From contig JAGXGY010000054.1 in NCBI GenBank assembly GCA_024636505.1, positions 28,677-92,676 of the forward strand: a stretch of DNA of 64,000 bases, read 5' to 3'. Below the pieces are notes generated by a model that made no database searches, was not told the origin of the DNA, and saw nothing but the letters and a program-made list of their open reading frames with translations. Positions 47,700-58,271 of the stretch are shown here, in pieces. Made by a program: the position numbers and the translations under genes. The stretch comes from Methylobacter sp. Lineage in GTDB: Bacteria; Pseudomonadota; Gammaproteobacteria; Methylococcales; Methylomonadaceae. Numbering within the stretch: the stretch's first letter is position 1; every line of letters begins with the position of its first letter.

Positions 47700-48290
47700 A
47701 TGTTCACCCGCCTGCGTTATCTGATAGAACTAAGCCATGCTTACAGCATAGCGCGGCGTTATTTTATTACCAACGGTTTTGATGGCGTTCTTACCATGCT
47801 GGGTTTACTGATGGGCTTCCGGGTCAGTGGCGCGCAATCGCTTGAATTAATGATAAGCGCCTGTTTAGGCGGTGCAGTGGCACTTTTTATGAGCGGCCTT
47901 ACCAGTGCCTATATCAGCGAGTCTGCTGAAAAAGAGAATGAGTTGCACAAGCTGGAGCAATCCATGCTCACCTCGCTTGAAGATAGCACACATGCTGAGG
48001 CGGCAAGATTGATACCCTGTTTGATTGCGTTGGTAAACGGCTTTTCTCCGCTACTGTTGGCGTTGCTTATCCTGACGCCTCTTTTTCTTGCACAGCAACA
48101 ATTATTGGCCGGACTGCCTCCGCTGGATACCGCACTGGCTATCGCTTTGCTGCTGACTTTTCTATTAGGTGTATTTCTTGGACGGGTAAGCGGCCGTTTC
48201 TGGCTTTGGACTGGGCTTCGGGCGTTGATAATTGCTGCGGCGACGTCTGTATTAATTCTATTGCTGCACCTGCTGCTGGGGGTTAAATAA
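47700..48290 (+). CDS. VIT1/CCC1-like membrane protein
   Basis: The 196-residue protein has four to five membrane helices. RRYFITNGFDGVLTMLGLLM matches the first helix of VIT-type iron/manganese transporters, and LGGAVALFMSGLTSAYISES the second, followed by an acidic soluble stretch (EKENELHKLEQSMLTSLEDS). The ATG at 47700 is preferred over a TTG at 47685. Paired with DUF211. The metal is not known. Confidence 0.75.
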   Translation: MFTRLRYLIELSHAYSIARRYFITNGFDGVLTMLGLLMGFRVSGAQSLELMISACLGGAVALFMSGLTSAYISESAEKENELHKLEQSMLTSLEDSTHAEAARLIPCLIALVNGFSPLLLALLILTPLFLAQQQLLAGLPPLDTALAIALLLTFLLGVFLGRVSGRFWLWTGLRALIIAAATSVLILLLHLLLGVK

Positions 48291-48349
48291 GCGCACTTTA
48301 TTTACCGAAAAGCAAAAAAAACCGGCGATTATAGCCCCCGGGCGCATCG

Positions 48350-49888
48350 CTATTGTTCAAAACCCTCGTCGCCGCTTGTCAATACCGGCTGATCCATTAA
48401 CCGGTTCAACCAGGCCTCCGCCGTGGTTTTATTGATTTTCAGCACACTATTCGGAAAAAAACCGAATCCCAGTATCAGCAATGCCGAGACACACAGCAAT
48501 GTCAGTTCTCGGGGACGCAAATCCTGTACCTGTTTGACACTGGTCCGGGTGATCGGACCGAAGAAGGCGCGGCGAGTGAACGACAGCATATAAGCCGCAC
48601 TGAGTATCGCGCCGATCAGAGCGGCGATACTAATGCTGGGATGCGCCAGTATCGCACTGACGATCAACAATAATTCAGCCGGAAAACCGCTGGTGCCGGG
48701 CAAGCCCAGACTGGCCAGCGCAAATAAAAAATAAAAACAGGCTAAGTGCGGCATGACTTTAGCCAGGCCGCCCAGATGAATAGCCTCGGTACTGCCCAGA
48801 CGATGCTGGATAAAACCGGCCACCAGCATCAAAGAACCGGCGACCATGGTAAAGTTCAGCAACTGAAAAATCGCCCCCTGTATGCCCTGCATATTCAAGG
48901 AGGCGACACCGACGATCACCAGTCCCACATGGCTGACGCTAGCATAAGCCAGCAAGCGGCGTAAATTGGTTTGTTGCAAGGCAATCAGTGCGCTGTAAAC
49001 CAGGGTAATCGCACCGAATATGCCCAATACCCAGCTGTATTGAACCGCTGCGGAAGGCGCCAGCGGCAGGGTAAATCGAATAATGCCGAAAACGCCGAGT
49101 TTCAAGCCTGTTAATAAGGCGGTCATTTGCGTCGGACCTTCCATAGCGACGGTCGGCAGCCAGGTATGGAAGGGCACTAAGGGCGCTTTAACCGCAAAGC
49201 CGAGCAGTAATAAAATAAAAATCAGTCCCTGCAAGTTATCCGGCAAGGCCGTTGCCAATAATACCGGCAAGCTGAAGGACAAATCCTGCGGAATACTGCC
49301 GCCCACCGCAGTGGCATGGTTTATCGCCAGGATGATAATCGCAAACAATAACGGTACGCCGCCAAACAGCATAAACAGCGTGTATTTGATTGCCGCGCCG
49401 CGCCGTTCCGAGCCTATGCCCCATAGACCGATTAAAAAGAAAATAGGCGGCAGGGTCAGCTCCCAGAATAAAAAGAACAGCGCCATATCCAACGCCGAAA
49501 ATACGCCGATAGTCACGCCTTCCAGCGCCAGCAATAAGGCTAAATGAAGCCGGGGCATCGTTTGCACCGAATTCCACGACGCAACGATGACCATTAGGGT
49601 CAACAAGGCGGACATCGGTAAAAACAACACCGAAATCCCGTCTACGCCAAGCAGATATTCAATATTCAGGCCGGGTATCCAGGCATAACGCTCGACCAGT
49701 TGAAAACCAGTACCGATGTCGGCATTAAATAACTGCACCACCGTCAATGTTGCAATCAATTCCAGCGCGGCAACCAACAAGGCAATGTTTTTGGCCAGTT
49801 GGATATTGCGAATAACCGTTACCGCAATCGCGCCTGATAAAGGCAGCAAAACAAGCAGGCTTAAAATCGGAAAACTGGCATTATTCAT
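48350..49888 (-). CDS. NuoM-like proton-translocating subunit (third of the DabA operon)
   Basis: The 512-residue protein has about 14 membrane helices of the complex I antiporter type. Family segments include LNIEYLLGVDGISVLFLPMS, FFLFWELTLPPIFFLIGLWG with the conserved glutamate, PLVPFHTWLPTVAMEGPTQM, and LLAYASVSHVGLVIVGVASL. The ATG at 49888 is preferred; it overlaps the stop of the gene before it by eight bases. Last gene of the five-gene operon. No other complex I genes lie nearby, so it is not part of a nuo operon. Confidence 0.9.
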   Translation of the reverse strand: MNNASFPILSLLVLLPLSGAIAVTVIRNIQLAKNIALLVAALELIATLTVVQLFNADIGTGFQLVERYAWIPGLNIEYLLGVDGISVLFLPMSALLTLMVIVASWNSVQTMPRLHLALLLALEGVTIGVFSALDMALFFLFWELTLPPIFFLIGLWGIGSERRGAAIKYTLFMLFGGVPLLFAIIILAINHATAVGGSIPQDLSFSLPVLLATALPDNLQGLIFILLLLGFAVKAPLVPFHTWLPTVAMEGPTQMTALLTGLKLGVFGIIRFTLPLAPSAAVQYSWVLGIFGAITLVYSALIALQQTNLRRLLAYASVSHVGLVIVGVASLNMQGIQGAIFQLLNFTMVAGSLMLVAGFIQHRLGSTEAIHLGGLAKVMPHLACFYFLFALASLGLPGTSGFPAELLLIVSAILAHPSISIAALIGAILSAAYMLSFTRRAFFGPITRTSVKQVQDLRPRELTLLCVSALLILGFGFFPNSVLKINKTTAEAWLNRLMDQPVLTSGDEGFEQ

Positions 49889-51425
49889 GTTGTTGTTCGT
49901 CGGTAAATGGTTGGCCGTGCATCGGATATTGTTTACCGATTTCAGTCGCATCCTGGTCGATAAAATTCAGCCATGGGGTGGTGTAAAATCCGGTGCCGAT
50001 CAACAACAGACAAATCATCGCAGCGATAATGCGCTCGGTCCTGACCGGATGGTGCGTGCAACTATAAGGCTGTGCGGCGCGTTTGGGTGCGGCCATAAAC
50101 ATGCGTTGAAAAGCCCATAACAAGAAACCGGCGGACAACAGGTTGCCGACCAGAATAGCAATAGCCAGTAACCAGCCATATTCTTCAATAATGCCTTCAA
50201 CCAGCAAATGCGCCGCATCAAAACCGGTGGTGCCGGGCATTACCATGGTACTCAATGCCGACAGCAAAAACAGCAAGGCCAGCGTGCCGTTAGTGTTGAA
50301 TAACCCACCCAGCCGGGGAATAAAAGCGGTGCGGGTACGCTCGTAAATCAGACCAATGCTGAACAGCATGCCCGCCATCGCCAGACCGTAGGCCACGGAC
50401 AGCAACAAACTACCTTCCAGGCCGTTCGCATTAAAGCAGAAGACGCCAATGATCAGCATCCCTGTTTGGCTGATGACCGCAAAAGCCAGCAACCGCCGAA
50501 TATTGATTTGCATTAATGCCAGCAAAGCGCCGTAGAAAATGCTGATCAGGCCCAGCGTTACCACAAAGCCGGCCCATTGTTCGACGACCCCGGGCACCAT
50601 CGGTAAGATAAAGCGAATAGCCGCATAAATACCCAGCTTCAAGCCGACCAGAAACACCACAGCACTGGCGACCGTGCCTTGTTCGGCCAATACCGGCAAC
50701 CAGCCGTGAAACGGAAATAACGGCATACGGATCGCAAAGCCGAAAAACAGCAGGATAAAAATCAACACTTCATCATGCAAATAGGCATTGTTCTGTTTTA
50801 GCGTCACCCAATCGAAGGTCAACGGGTGGCTGGAATCGATTAAGCCGAAAGCCAGCAACAAAAAACCGGCCAGGGTCAACAACAAACCGCTGACCCAATA
50901 TTGCAGCAACAGCGCAACCACCCAGCGCCGGTTTTGTCCGGTTCCGGCATGTACCGTCAACAGCACCAAGGGAATCAGTTCCAGCACGCACCAGAACCAG
51001 AACTGCAAAACATTCAACGCGACAAAAGCGCCGATCAATATGGTTTCATAACCGAGCAGACAGGCAATAAACAGCCGGTCGGTCGCATGCCGGGTAATCA
51101 GCGTATAAATCAACGCCAGCAAGGTTAAAATGGCGGTCAGCGGGATAAATAAAATATTGGTGCCGTCAACGCCGACACGGTAACTGAGACCGGCAAAATG
51201 CAGCTGTTCAACCAGATGAATACCGGGAAGACCAGAATCGAAAACAGCCAGCAGATAGAGGCTAAGCATTAGCGTCAATAAGGCTCCGGCAAAACCAAAA
51301 TACAACGCCATTCTCGGTGACCGGGAAAACACGATTGCGATCATCGCCGCCAGCGGAACTAATGTCAGCGTAGTCAGCAGCGGAAAGAACGCAGATTCCG
51401 ACCAGGGAGTCACTGTTATATTCAT
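49881..51425 (-). CDS. NuoM-like proton-translocating subunit (second of the DabA operon)
   Basis: The 514-residue membrane protein has the antiporter helices: YRVGVDGTNILFIPLTAILT, FWFWCVLELIPLVLLTVHAG, MPLFPFHGWLPVLAEQGTVA and RLLAFAVISQTGMLIIGVFC. The start at 51425 has TTGAGG six bases upstream; the reading from 51443 overlaps the previous gene. It diverges more from textbook NuoM than its neighbour does. Confidence 0.88.
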   Translation of the reverse strand: MNITVTPWSESAFFPLLTTLTLVPLAAMIAIVFSRSPRMALYFGFAGALLTLMLSLYLLAVFDSGLPGIHLVEQLHFAGLSYRVGVDGTNILFIPLTAILTLLALIYTLITRHATDRLFIACLLGYETILIGAFVALNVLQFWFWCVLELIPLVLLTVHAGTGQNRRWVVALLLQYWVSGLLLTLAGFLLLAFGLIDSSHPLTFDWVTLKQNNAYLHDEVLIFILLFFGFAIRMPLFPFHGWLPVLAEQGTVASAVVFLVGLKLGIYAAIRFILPMVPGVVEQWAGFVVTLGLISIFYGALLALMQINIRRLLAFAVISQTGMLIIGVFCFNANGLEGSLLLSVAYGLAMAGMLFSIGLIYERTRTAFIPRLGGLFNTNGTLALLFLLSALSTMVMPGTTGFDAAHLLVEGIIEEYGWLLAIAILVGNLLSAGFLLWAFQRMFMAAPKRAAQPYSCTHHPVRTERIIAAMICLLLIGTGFYTTPWLNFIDQDATEIGKQYPMHGQPFTDEQQHE

Positions 51426-51432
51426 CAGGGCC

Positions 51433-52995
51433 TCAACATGCAAATAGCAACGTTATACAAACAAACAACACCAGATAGCGGGGTCTAAGCACTGATTGCT
51501 CGAACTTATTGGCGACATGTCCAAGCTGGCGTCCGTAATTAATCGTATCTTTACCGATGCCGCGCAATACAAAACGGTCTTCAAACCAGTGCAGAACGGC
51601 CGCCGTCCATTCGGTGAGCTTTCCTGCCAGCCCGCTGCCTTGAGCAAATTTATCGGCGCTATTGTCCAGTTTCGCGCCGACTATCTGCTCTTCCAGCTGC
51701 GCCAGAGAGGATATGGCCTGAATAGCCGGAGCAGCTCCGCCCATAATACGGTCGACGATATGATCGTCAAAATAGCTCAGGTCATGCGCCAAGCCCCGCA
51801 CAGGTTTAACCAGCATCCAATCGATCATCGGATCCAGCCAGAAACGTTGCAACGAAGCGACATAAGCCCGGCGCAAGTTGGACATTACCGGAGTGACCGG
51901 CTTTATCTGATGGTCATGGATATGATGCAGCAGCGATGGCGCCGTCAGGAACTGATAGCAGCGCACCACCGCATGAGCGCAAAGATGCCAAGCGGCCAAT
52001 TGCCAAAATCCCAAGCCGCATTCCAGAAACATCAGGCCCAATTGACCTGAGGCCGCCAAAACCAACGAACTTTTAACGTCGGTCTGGGTCAGGCCAACCA
52101 CAAAACTGTAAACAGCGGTCGCCAAACCGACCACAGCGAGCACCGCCATTGCCAGGGTTGAATATTCAAAAACCGGCCTTAACAAAATAATCAGGTAAAC
52201 GCCGGCATGTACCATAACCGCGCCGTAAAATACCGCACTGGACGGCGTGGGCCCTTCCATCGCTCGACCCAGCCAGGGAGTAAAGGGCAGTTGCGCCGAT
52301 TTGGCAAAGGCGGCGACCGAAAAACACAGTGCAATCGCGGTGGCTTCACCCGAGCTCAACTGAGCCGCCGCCGCATTCAAATCATTCCAGTTAATGCTGC
52401 CAACCCAGGCATACGTTAAGCCGATGCCCAGAATAAATCCGGCATCGCCGATACGATTGGTCACGAAAACACGGGTCGCATTAGCGGCAGCAACCGGGCG
52501 ATCGTAAGCATAGGCAATCAAAAAATAAGAACTTAACCCGGCAATTTCCCAGCCAATAAAAGTGCCGACGGCATTACCCGATAAAACCAGCAGCAGCATT
52601 GCTGCAGAAAACAGGCTCAGCATAAAAAAGAAGCGGTGATAACCGGCTTCCCGGTGCATGTAGTTCATTGAAAAGCGGATGACCAGGGCGAGCAGTATTG
52701 AAAACAGCACTGCTAAATGCACATGAAAACCGGCGGTGATAAAGTTTACCGGTATGTCCAGCGTGTCGCTGTTCAGCCAATGTCCCGCAGCGTATGAACC
52801 CGTATTTTTACCCAGTAAACCGGCACCCAGTAAAGACAGGGCCAGCAGGCAAGACATGCTAATCGCCCAGCCTGCAATATCGGCGGTTATGCTTTCACCG
52901 GTTTCGCCGCCGATAAACCCGAATAGATGTCCCATGCCGACAATTGCAGCGGCGGACAAGGGCATTAAGGGGATTAAAACGACTAATGCATCCAT
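51433..52995 (-). CDS. NuoL/DabB-like transporter subunit
   Basis: The 520-residue membrane protein is of the NuoL/MrpA family and lies right after dabA (the start codon follows the dabA stop with no gap). It has VHLAVLFSILLALVIRFSMN, FIGWEIAGLSSYFLIAYAYD, KSAQLPFTPWLGRAMEGPTP and AASGQLGLMFLECGLGFWQL. In DAB systems the NuoL-like DabB carries the ion that drives DabA. The C-terminal third is variable and ends with one helix (YLVLFVCITLLFAC). Confidence 0.9.
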   Translation of the reverse strand: MDALVVLIPLMPLSAAAIVGMGHLFGFIGGETGESITADIAGWAISMSCLLALSLLGAGLLGKNTGSYAAGHWLNSDTLDIPVNFITAGFHVHLAVLFSILLALVIRFSMNYMHREAGYHRFFFMLSLFSAAMLLLVLSGNAVGTFIGWEIAGLSSYFLIAYAYDRPVAAANATRVFVTNRIGDAGFILGIGLTYAWVGSINWNDLNAAAAQLSSGEATAIALCFSVAAFAKSAQLPFTPWLGRAMEGPTPSSAVFYGAVMVHAGVYLIILLRPVFEYSTLAMAVLAVVGLATAVYSFVVGLTQTDVKSSLVLAASGQLGLMFLECGLGFWQLAAWHLCAHAVVRCYQFLTAPSLLHHIHDHQIKPVTPVMSNLRRAYVASLQRFWLDPMIDWMLVKPVRGLAHDLSYFDDHIVDRIMGGAAPAIQAISSLAQLEEQIVGAKLDNSADKFAQGSGLAGKLTEWTAAVLHWFEDRFVLRGIGKDTINYGRQLGHVANKFEQSVLRPRYLVLFVCITLLFAC

Positions 52996-55900
52996 TTAGT
53001 AAGCTCCCAACCGTTCAGGCTGTTTAATCAACACCGGGGCTACCGGCAAAGTTCGATCCTGATAGCAATCCGCCGAGTGATCACACACCGCTAAGTCTTT
53101 TGTTTGAGCTTGCCAATGCACAAAGCCCTCGCCCGGCTGGAATAAGAAAATCTCACCGCTATCCGGGTCTTTAGCGCTCAGATGCACCCAGCCGCCGCCT
53201 ACCAGCTCTCGTATGCTTGGCTGGCGATAATAAATGCGTTCCAGCACCGATGTTTTCGCCTCGACCAGAATCTGCAAGCGCATCGGCTCGTGGATTTCAA
53301 CCATTTGCAATGGCAAACCGGTGCGCAAATCACTGCTTGCCCCTTCCATAACCCCGAACAAACCGGTCACGTTGTGCGGCACCTTAGAGCCACAGCCAAA
53401 GCGTTCGTTGTTAACGGTAGAAAAATAATACTCCAGATTAATACCGGCACCGACCGGGCCTGCGGTCAGCAAAATGGACTCGAGGATGCCGCCGTCAGCA
53501 TCCTGAGTCGGATCGTAGGAAATCAGAAACACACGCCGATCCAGAAACAGACCCTGAGTCAAAGCGCGCCGACCTATCACCGCCGCTGCATTAGTCGCAT
53601 GGCCGAACTCGGGACGAACCTGACTTAAATCATCGGCTCTCAGCGTCACATGCTCAAAGGACTGGGCTGGTGAAGCCGGGCGCTCGCCCGGGAAAAACCG
53701 CCGACAACGCTCATGCGCGGATAATTGTTGCGCTTGACCGATACAGTCCCTGAAACGGTCAAAACCCTCACGCAGCCAAGCCGGTATCGTATCCAGGTCG
53801 TACCACGTTATCGCATCGCTGCAGGTATCGTGTTGCATAGCAACAAACCAACAGTCGTCAGGAATGACAATACCTTGCCGCGCCAGTAATGCACGAACTT
53901 CAGGCCGGTTGGCCATGGCCGCGAACACCCGCGCATTAGGCCCGCCCTGCCCGCCGCCGCAGGCACCGCAATCATGCGCGGCTTCATGAGGATTGTTCCG
54001 GCTGGTCGAACCATGGCCCGCCAGCGCAACAATCCGCGCAAAACCGCCGGTCAGTCCTAATGCACGCAGCAGCGCCGCTACGCGTTCCGCTTGTTCGCTA
54101 CCGGTAAATCCCAACTTGGGGGCAAGCGTCTCACCATTGGTCGACGTAAACAGCAGTTGCGTTCTAACCTCAGGCATCACCCGCTCAGCGATACCGGAAA
54201 CCAGACTTTTGTGCAGTTTGGGGAACAGCGATTTAGCCAACAAGCCAGCCAAGGTCAGTGGAGCCATGACATCAATGAGCAGGTGCGATAACAACAGCTT
54301 GCGCCGCAAGTCCTGATGGATCCGATTGACAAACCAGCGGCTTAGCTTGCGTCCACGGTTATGTTTGAGCAGTGCCGGTTCGTCGGCAGAATCCGGCCCA
54401 GGAGCGGAAGCATGGCGACCGGCTTGAGACACTTCCCGAACTTCATGAGCCGGCGTCACCCCGACCGGGCACAGCGGGGTGACTTTAGTGTCGTCCAAAC
54501 CTTTATAATTGATCGCAACGCCGAAAAATCCGGCAGTACCCAGTGTTTCAATGGCCGGATTCAGTTCTTCCAAATGGCGACGAAAGCTTTCTTCCCGCTC
54601 ATCCATACAGACGATGAGCTGCGCTTCGGGACGATGCTGGCGTTTAGCCCAGCGACCGCGTTGATGATTGGCCCGCAAGCCCTGGAAAAAGTCCTCACGA
54701 TAATGGTGTTCGTAAGCCATTAGCCAGACTTTACTGCGCTGAGTCAAGGTAAATCCATCCAATACCGCTAACATGGCTTGCAAATGACGACTATCCAGTT
54801 GTTGCAGGTCCGAAGCGCTAAGCCCCAGATGCTGACACAAACGAAACAGGCGCCAGCCGCTGTTGTGTGCCGTATGTTGTTGCGTCTGAGTTGCGATCGG
54901 ACTGCATTGCCAGGTCCAAATCAGGTCGGCGATTCGTTGCCAATCGCTGCGGTCGTAACGTTCCGAACCGGCATGTAAGGTTAAGGCTTCGGCGCGGTGA
55001 GCCAGATATTCGGGCAAGTCGCCCTGATACAAACGGCTGCGGACCATGAATTCCGACAGGTTTTTGCGGAAATAACCGCGTATGGCACTGAGCTTGGCTT
55101 CTATTTTCCAGGTATCCCGGCAGACCTGATTTAACCACAGTCGATCCAGGGTCAGGCGTATCGCCAGATAATCGGCCAGTGTTGGCACTGCGTCATTAAC
55201 CGTATGATAGTTGGGATGCTGCTGCCGCCAGTTAACCAAGCCCGACCAACCGGGTATTTCCAGCGCCAGTCGACGCAGATAGCCGTCCCATTGGCCTTGC
55301 GGTATTTCCAGGTGAGTCAGTTGCAGGATGACGGTATCGACGGCATCTTCGGGCAATTCGGCGATAATCTGTTGCCAGTCGCGCAACTCATGCAAAAACG
55401 GATTGGCATCATACTGAGCCGTTGCCCGCCAGGCGGCATAAAGCCCTAAACTGCGACGCTCAGGCAACTGCCATGCCGCTACGCCTTCATCCAGGCCTGA
55501 TGCGCAAAAACGTATCAGCTGGGGCCGAACCGAATCGAGAATATCGATGCCGCTCAATGCCAGGATGACACCGCGCAAACTGATATTATCGCCGACCTCG
55601 CCCAGCAGTTGATCCAATGCCGTGCCTGCCTGTTGCTGCATGTGCTGGTGCGTTGTCAGCGCGCTTCCGGTTCCACGGGTCTCGTTGCCATGCTCCTGCG
55701 AGGGAATGCTGACTTGCTCCAGCCATTCTTCAGCTTGCTCCACCGACAAATCCAGCATATTCTCCGGATGCAACGCCGCCTGCTCCAGTCCGAGCCGGGT
55801 TAAGATGCTTTCCCATAAAGGCCGGATAGCGCCTGCCGGTAATTGCCGACGAACCGACTCAGGCACGTCGGCTTGCACCGCAGTCAACGCCGCCAACTCT

Positions 55901-56298
55901 TCTATTTGCCAGTTCAACTGGCTGACGCTGACCGCCTGTAAATCGAATAACAGCGCAATACGGTAAACAGCGTGCCGGGTAATGGTGCTGTCTTTTAGCT
56001 TACAAACAAGCTGCTCGATCTGTAAATCCGGACACTGTGCAAACGCAGCGGACAAATCGCCGTCATTAATACGCCCCTGCCGGTAAAAATCGCGGCTTTT
56101 CGTTTCAGGGATATAACCGCTAATACCGGTCAAGGCTTCAAACTCGGCTAAAGCCTGATCAAAGGGCAGATGCTGGAAACCATGCAGGGTATTGTGATGC
56201 ACAAAACCAAGAATAGGCGGCTGCCCGGGCAAAACGCAGTCCAGATGATTGAGTGCCGTAGTGATGCGCTCGCGTAATTTCAAAGGAGATTCTTCCAT
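52996..56298 (-). CDS. dabA: DUF2309 protein, inorganic-carbon transporter subunit DabA
   Basis: The 1100-residue soluble protein of the DabA (DUF2309/UPF0753) family has a beta-carbonic-anhydrase-like zinc site. The motif [19 protein letters not shown] gives Cys564 and Asp566; [19 protein letters not shown] followed by GACGGGQGG gives His762 and Cys777. The 15-residue gap between His and Cys equals that of the characterised DabA (His524, Cys539), so all four ligands are conserved. DabA converts CO2 to bicarbonate in one direction, coupled to ion flow through DabB. Length is above the common ~800-1050. It lies between a NuoM-like and a NuoL-like gene. Confidence 0.95.
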   Translation of the reverse strand: MEESPLKLRERITTALNHLDCVLPGQPPILGFVHHNTLHGFQHLPFDQALAEFEALTGISGYIPETKSRDFYRQGRINDGDLSAAFAQCPDLQIEQLVCKLKDSTITRHAVYRIALLFDLQAVSVSQLNWQIEELAALTAVQADVPESVRRQLPAGAIRPLWESILTRLGLEQAALHPENMLDLSVEQAEEWLEQVSIPSQEHGNETRGTGSALTTHQHMQQQAGTALDQLLGEVGDNISLRGVILALSGIDILDSVRPQLIRFCASGLDEGVAAWQLPERRSLGLYAAWRATAQYDANPFLHELRDWQQIIAELPEDAVDTVILQLTHLEIPQGQWDGYLRRLALEIPGWSGLVNWRQQHPNYHTVNDAVPTLADYLAIRLTLDRLWLNQVCRDTWKIEAKLSAIRGYFRKNLSEFMVRSRLYQGDLPEYLAHRAEALTLHAGSERYDRSDWQRIADLIWTWQCSPIATQTQQHTAHNSGWRLFRLCQHLGLSASDLQQLDSRHLQAMLAVLDGFTLTQRSKVWLMAYEHHYREDFFQGLRANHQRGRWAKRQHRPEAQLIVCMDEREESFRRHLEELNPAIETLGTAGFFGVAINYKGLDDTKVTPLCPVGVTPAHEVREVSQAGRHASAPGPDSADEPALLKHNRGRKLSRWFVNRIHQDLRRKLLLSHLLIDVMAPLTLAGLLAKSLFPKLHKSLVSGIAERVMPEVRTQLLFTSTNGETLAPKLGFTGSEQAERVAALLRALGLTGGFARIVALAGHGSTSRNNPHEAAHDCGACGGGQGGPNARVFAAMANRPEVRALLARQGIVIPDDCWFVAMQHDTCSDAITWYDLDTIPAWLREGFDRFRDCIGQAQQLSAHERCRRFFPGERPASPAQSFEHVTLRADDLSQVRPEFGHATNAAAVIGRRALTQGLFLDRRVFLISYDPTQDADGGILESILLTAGPVGAGINLEYYFSTVNNERFGCGSKVPHNVTGLFGVMEGASSDLRTGLPLQMVEIHEPMRLQILVEAKTSVLERIYYRQPSIRELVGGGWVHLSAKDPDSGEIFLFQPGEGFVHWQAQTKDLAVCDHSADCYQDRTLPVAPVLIKQPERLGAY

Positions 56299-56306
56299 CG
56301 CTAAAC

Positions 56307-57797
56307 CTATAAAATCCGCTGACTGATCCGGCCGTTCATCTGACTGATAGTTGCTGCGGACAAATCAAGCAGCGGCGCGGGCAGCAGACCGAACAACACG
56401 ATTCCCGTCACCAGTATGCCGGCCGCTAATAACTCTGTAGCTTTCAAGTCCTCGAGCTGTTGCATCGGCGGCTTTACCGGGCCGGTAAATAACAGACTAA
56501 TGGTACGTACCGCGTAGGCGGCTCCGATCAATATGCCCGCACTAAAAAACGCCATCAGAGCCAGACCCATACCGACACTTGAAAACACGCTAAAACCGCC
56601 AATCAAGGTATGCAGTTCGGCAATAAAGCCAATCGAACCCGGCAGTCCCATCGCCGCCAGCAAGGTTAAGGTCATCAACAAGGTAAATCGCGGCATTACT
56701 CGAATCAGCGAGCTGTAATCCTGAATATTGCGACTATGCGTGCGCTCATACAGCAGGCCGACCAGCAAAAATAACGCACCGGCAATCAGCCCGTGAGCGC
56801 TCATTTGCAACACCGCGCCGGTAATGCCCGCCTCGTTCAAGGTTGCGATACCCAACAAAACCATGCCCATGTGACTGAGTGAAGAATAAGCCACCATGGC
56901 TTTAAGATCGCTTTGCCGCCAGGCGAGCAGTCCGCCGTACAACATGCCGAACACTCCCAGAAAAACCAACAAGGGTTGCAATAGTAAGGCGGCTTCCGGC
57001 AGCATCACCACCGCCCTGATTAAACCGTAAGCCCCCATTTTCAACAAAATACCGGACAATAAAATACTGACCGGACTGGGCGCTTCAACATGCGCCAGCG
57101 GCAACCAGCCGTGCAGCGGAAAAATCGGCATTTTAACGCCGAAGCCGATCAAAAAACCCAGCAGCACCAAGACCTGTTCAACCCTGGGCATATCTTGTGC
57201 CGCCTGATGCATTGAGGACATTAAAGAGCCGCTATGTTCAAAATCGTACTGACTGACTGCCAGTAAGCTGATCAGCATAAAAATCGAGCCGCCCATGGTA
57301 TACAGCACAAAGTTAAGGCTGGCCGTATGTCGCCGTCTGCCGCCCCAGCGGCCAATCAGGAAGAACAGCGGGATTAAGGTGACTTCCCAGAATATATAGA
57401 ACAACGCCCAGTCCTGAGCCAGAAACACACCCAACATGCCGAATTCAAGCAACAGCAAACAAATATGGTAACCCTTGACACTGCTGGATACCGTGAATGA
57501 GGCCAGCAATGTTATCGAGGTCAGCAATGTTGCCAGTATTAACATCGGCATCGACAAACCGTCTATACCTAACGCATAAGCACTGCCCAATTTAGGGTTC
57601 AGCGGTAAATACTCAGTAAACTGCAAATCCGCATCGTGCGCGTTATAAATGCTCAACAGCCAGCAGACCAATAAAAGAGCAATAGTGGTAAACAGATTCG
57701 CAATATAGCGGATGAGCTGAGTATGCTGACCGGGCGTTAAGGCCAGGAGCAAAACGCCGGCAGCCGGAGTCCAGAGCAGTATGCTGAGTATCCCCAT
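56307..57797 (-). CDS. NuoM-like proton-translocating subunit (first of the DabA operon)
   Basis: The 496-residue membrane protein has [60 protein letters not shown] and [20 protein letters not shown], the standard NuoM set with Glu and His/Lys residues in place. It is the first gene of the operon, 8 bp before dabA, with a 474-bp upstream region. Confidence 0.9.
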   Translation of the reverse strand: MGILSILLWTPAAGVLLLALTPGQHTQLIRYIANLFTTIALLLVCWLLSIYNAHDADLQFTEYLPLNPKLGSAYALGIDGLSMPMLILATLLTSITLLASFTVSSSVKGYHICLLLLEFGMLGVFLAQDWALFYIFWEVTLIPLFFLIGRWGGRRRHTASLNFVLYTMGGSIFMLISLLAVSQYDFEHSGSLMSSMHQAAQDMPRVEQVLVLLGFLIGFGVKMPIFPLHGWLPLAHVEAPSPVSILLSGILLKMGAYGLIRAVVMLPEAALLLQPLLVFLGVFGMLYGGLLAWRQSDLKAMVAYSSLSHMGMVLLGIATLNEAGITGAVLQMSAHGLIAGALFLLVGLLYERTHSRNIQDYSSLIRVMPRFTLLMTLTLLAAMGLPGSIGFIAELHTLIGGFSVFSSVGMGLALMAFFSAGILIGAAYAVRTISLLFTGPVKPPMQQLEDLKATELLAAGILVTGIVLFGLLPAPLLDLSAATISQMNGRISQRIL

Positions 57798-58271
57798 GAT
57801 TGTCTTATTTCCTTATGCTCTGTTGTCTGCTAGTTTCAAGGGTTAACAATTGTACGTTAAGGCCGGGGCAGTGCAAGCATTAACCTTGCAAACTAGCGCT
57901 GTTATTTCGCTCGTGTTTCAAAAGCGTTTCGGCCCGCGAGTTTAGCATCGCAACCTTTCAGTATCCTTTCAAAGCAAATGCCGGGCACATTTGATTATGC
58001 GCTCCGTATTGCTCACGCTGAATTTCAAGTCATGTGGTTTTTTTGCTTTACACTAAGACACGCGCACAAAATAACGTGAGCAGGTTGCCAATAGCACGAA
58101 TGCAGACTTCGCCTGCAAGCGCAAGCAAAGCTTGCACTCGTGCTGAAAACTTACGCCGCGAGTTATTCAAATTGTTTCATGCTCATTCCTAAGCGGCGGT
58201 AAGGAGCGTTAGCGGGAGCCTAGGCTTTAGAGGTATAATTTACCTATTTTAACCAATCCCCATAAGCCATC
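57798..58271. other. 474-bp divergent intergenic region between the DabA operon and argH
   Basis: It must hold promoters for both directions. A TATAAT box lies at 58235-58240, about 30 bp before argH, without a clear -35. A large imperfect hairpin runs from 58093 to 58144 (AGCACGA...TCGTGCT, TGCA...TGCA, inner GCAAGC/GCTTGC). The motif GTTAACAATTGTACGTTAAG lies 45 bp upstream of the first NuoM gene. No gene is seen. Confidence 0.55.
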
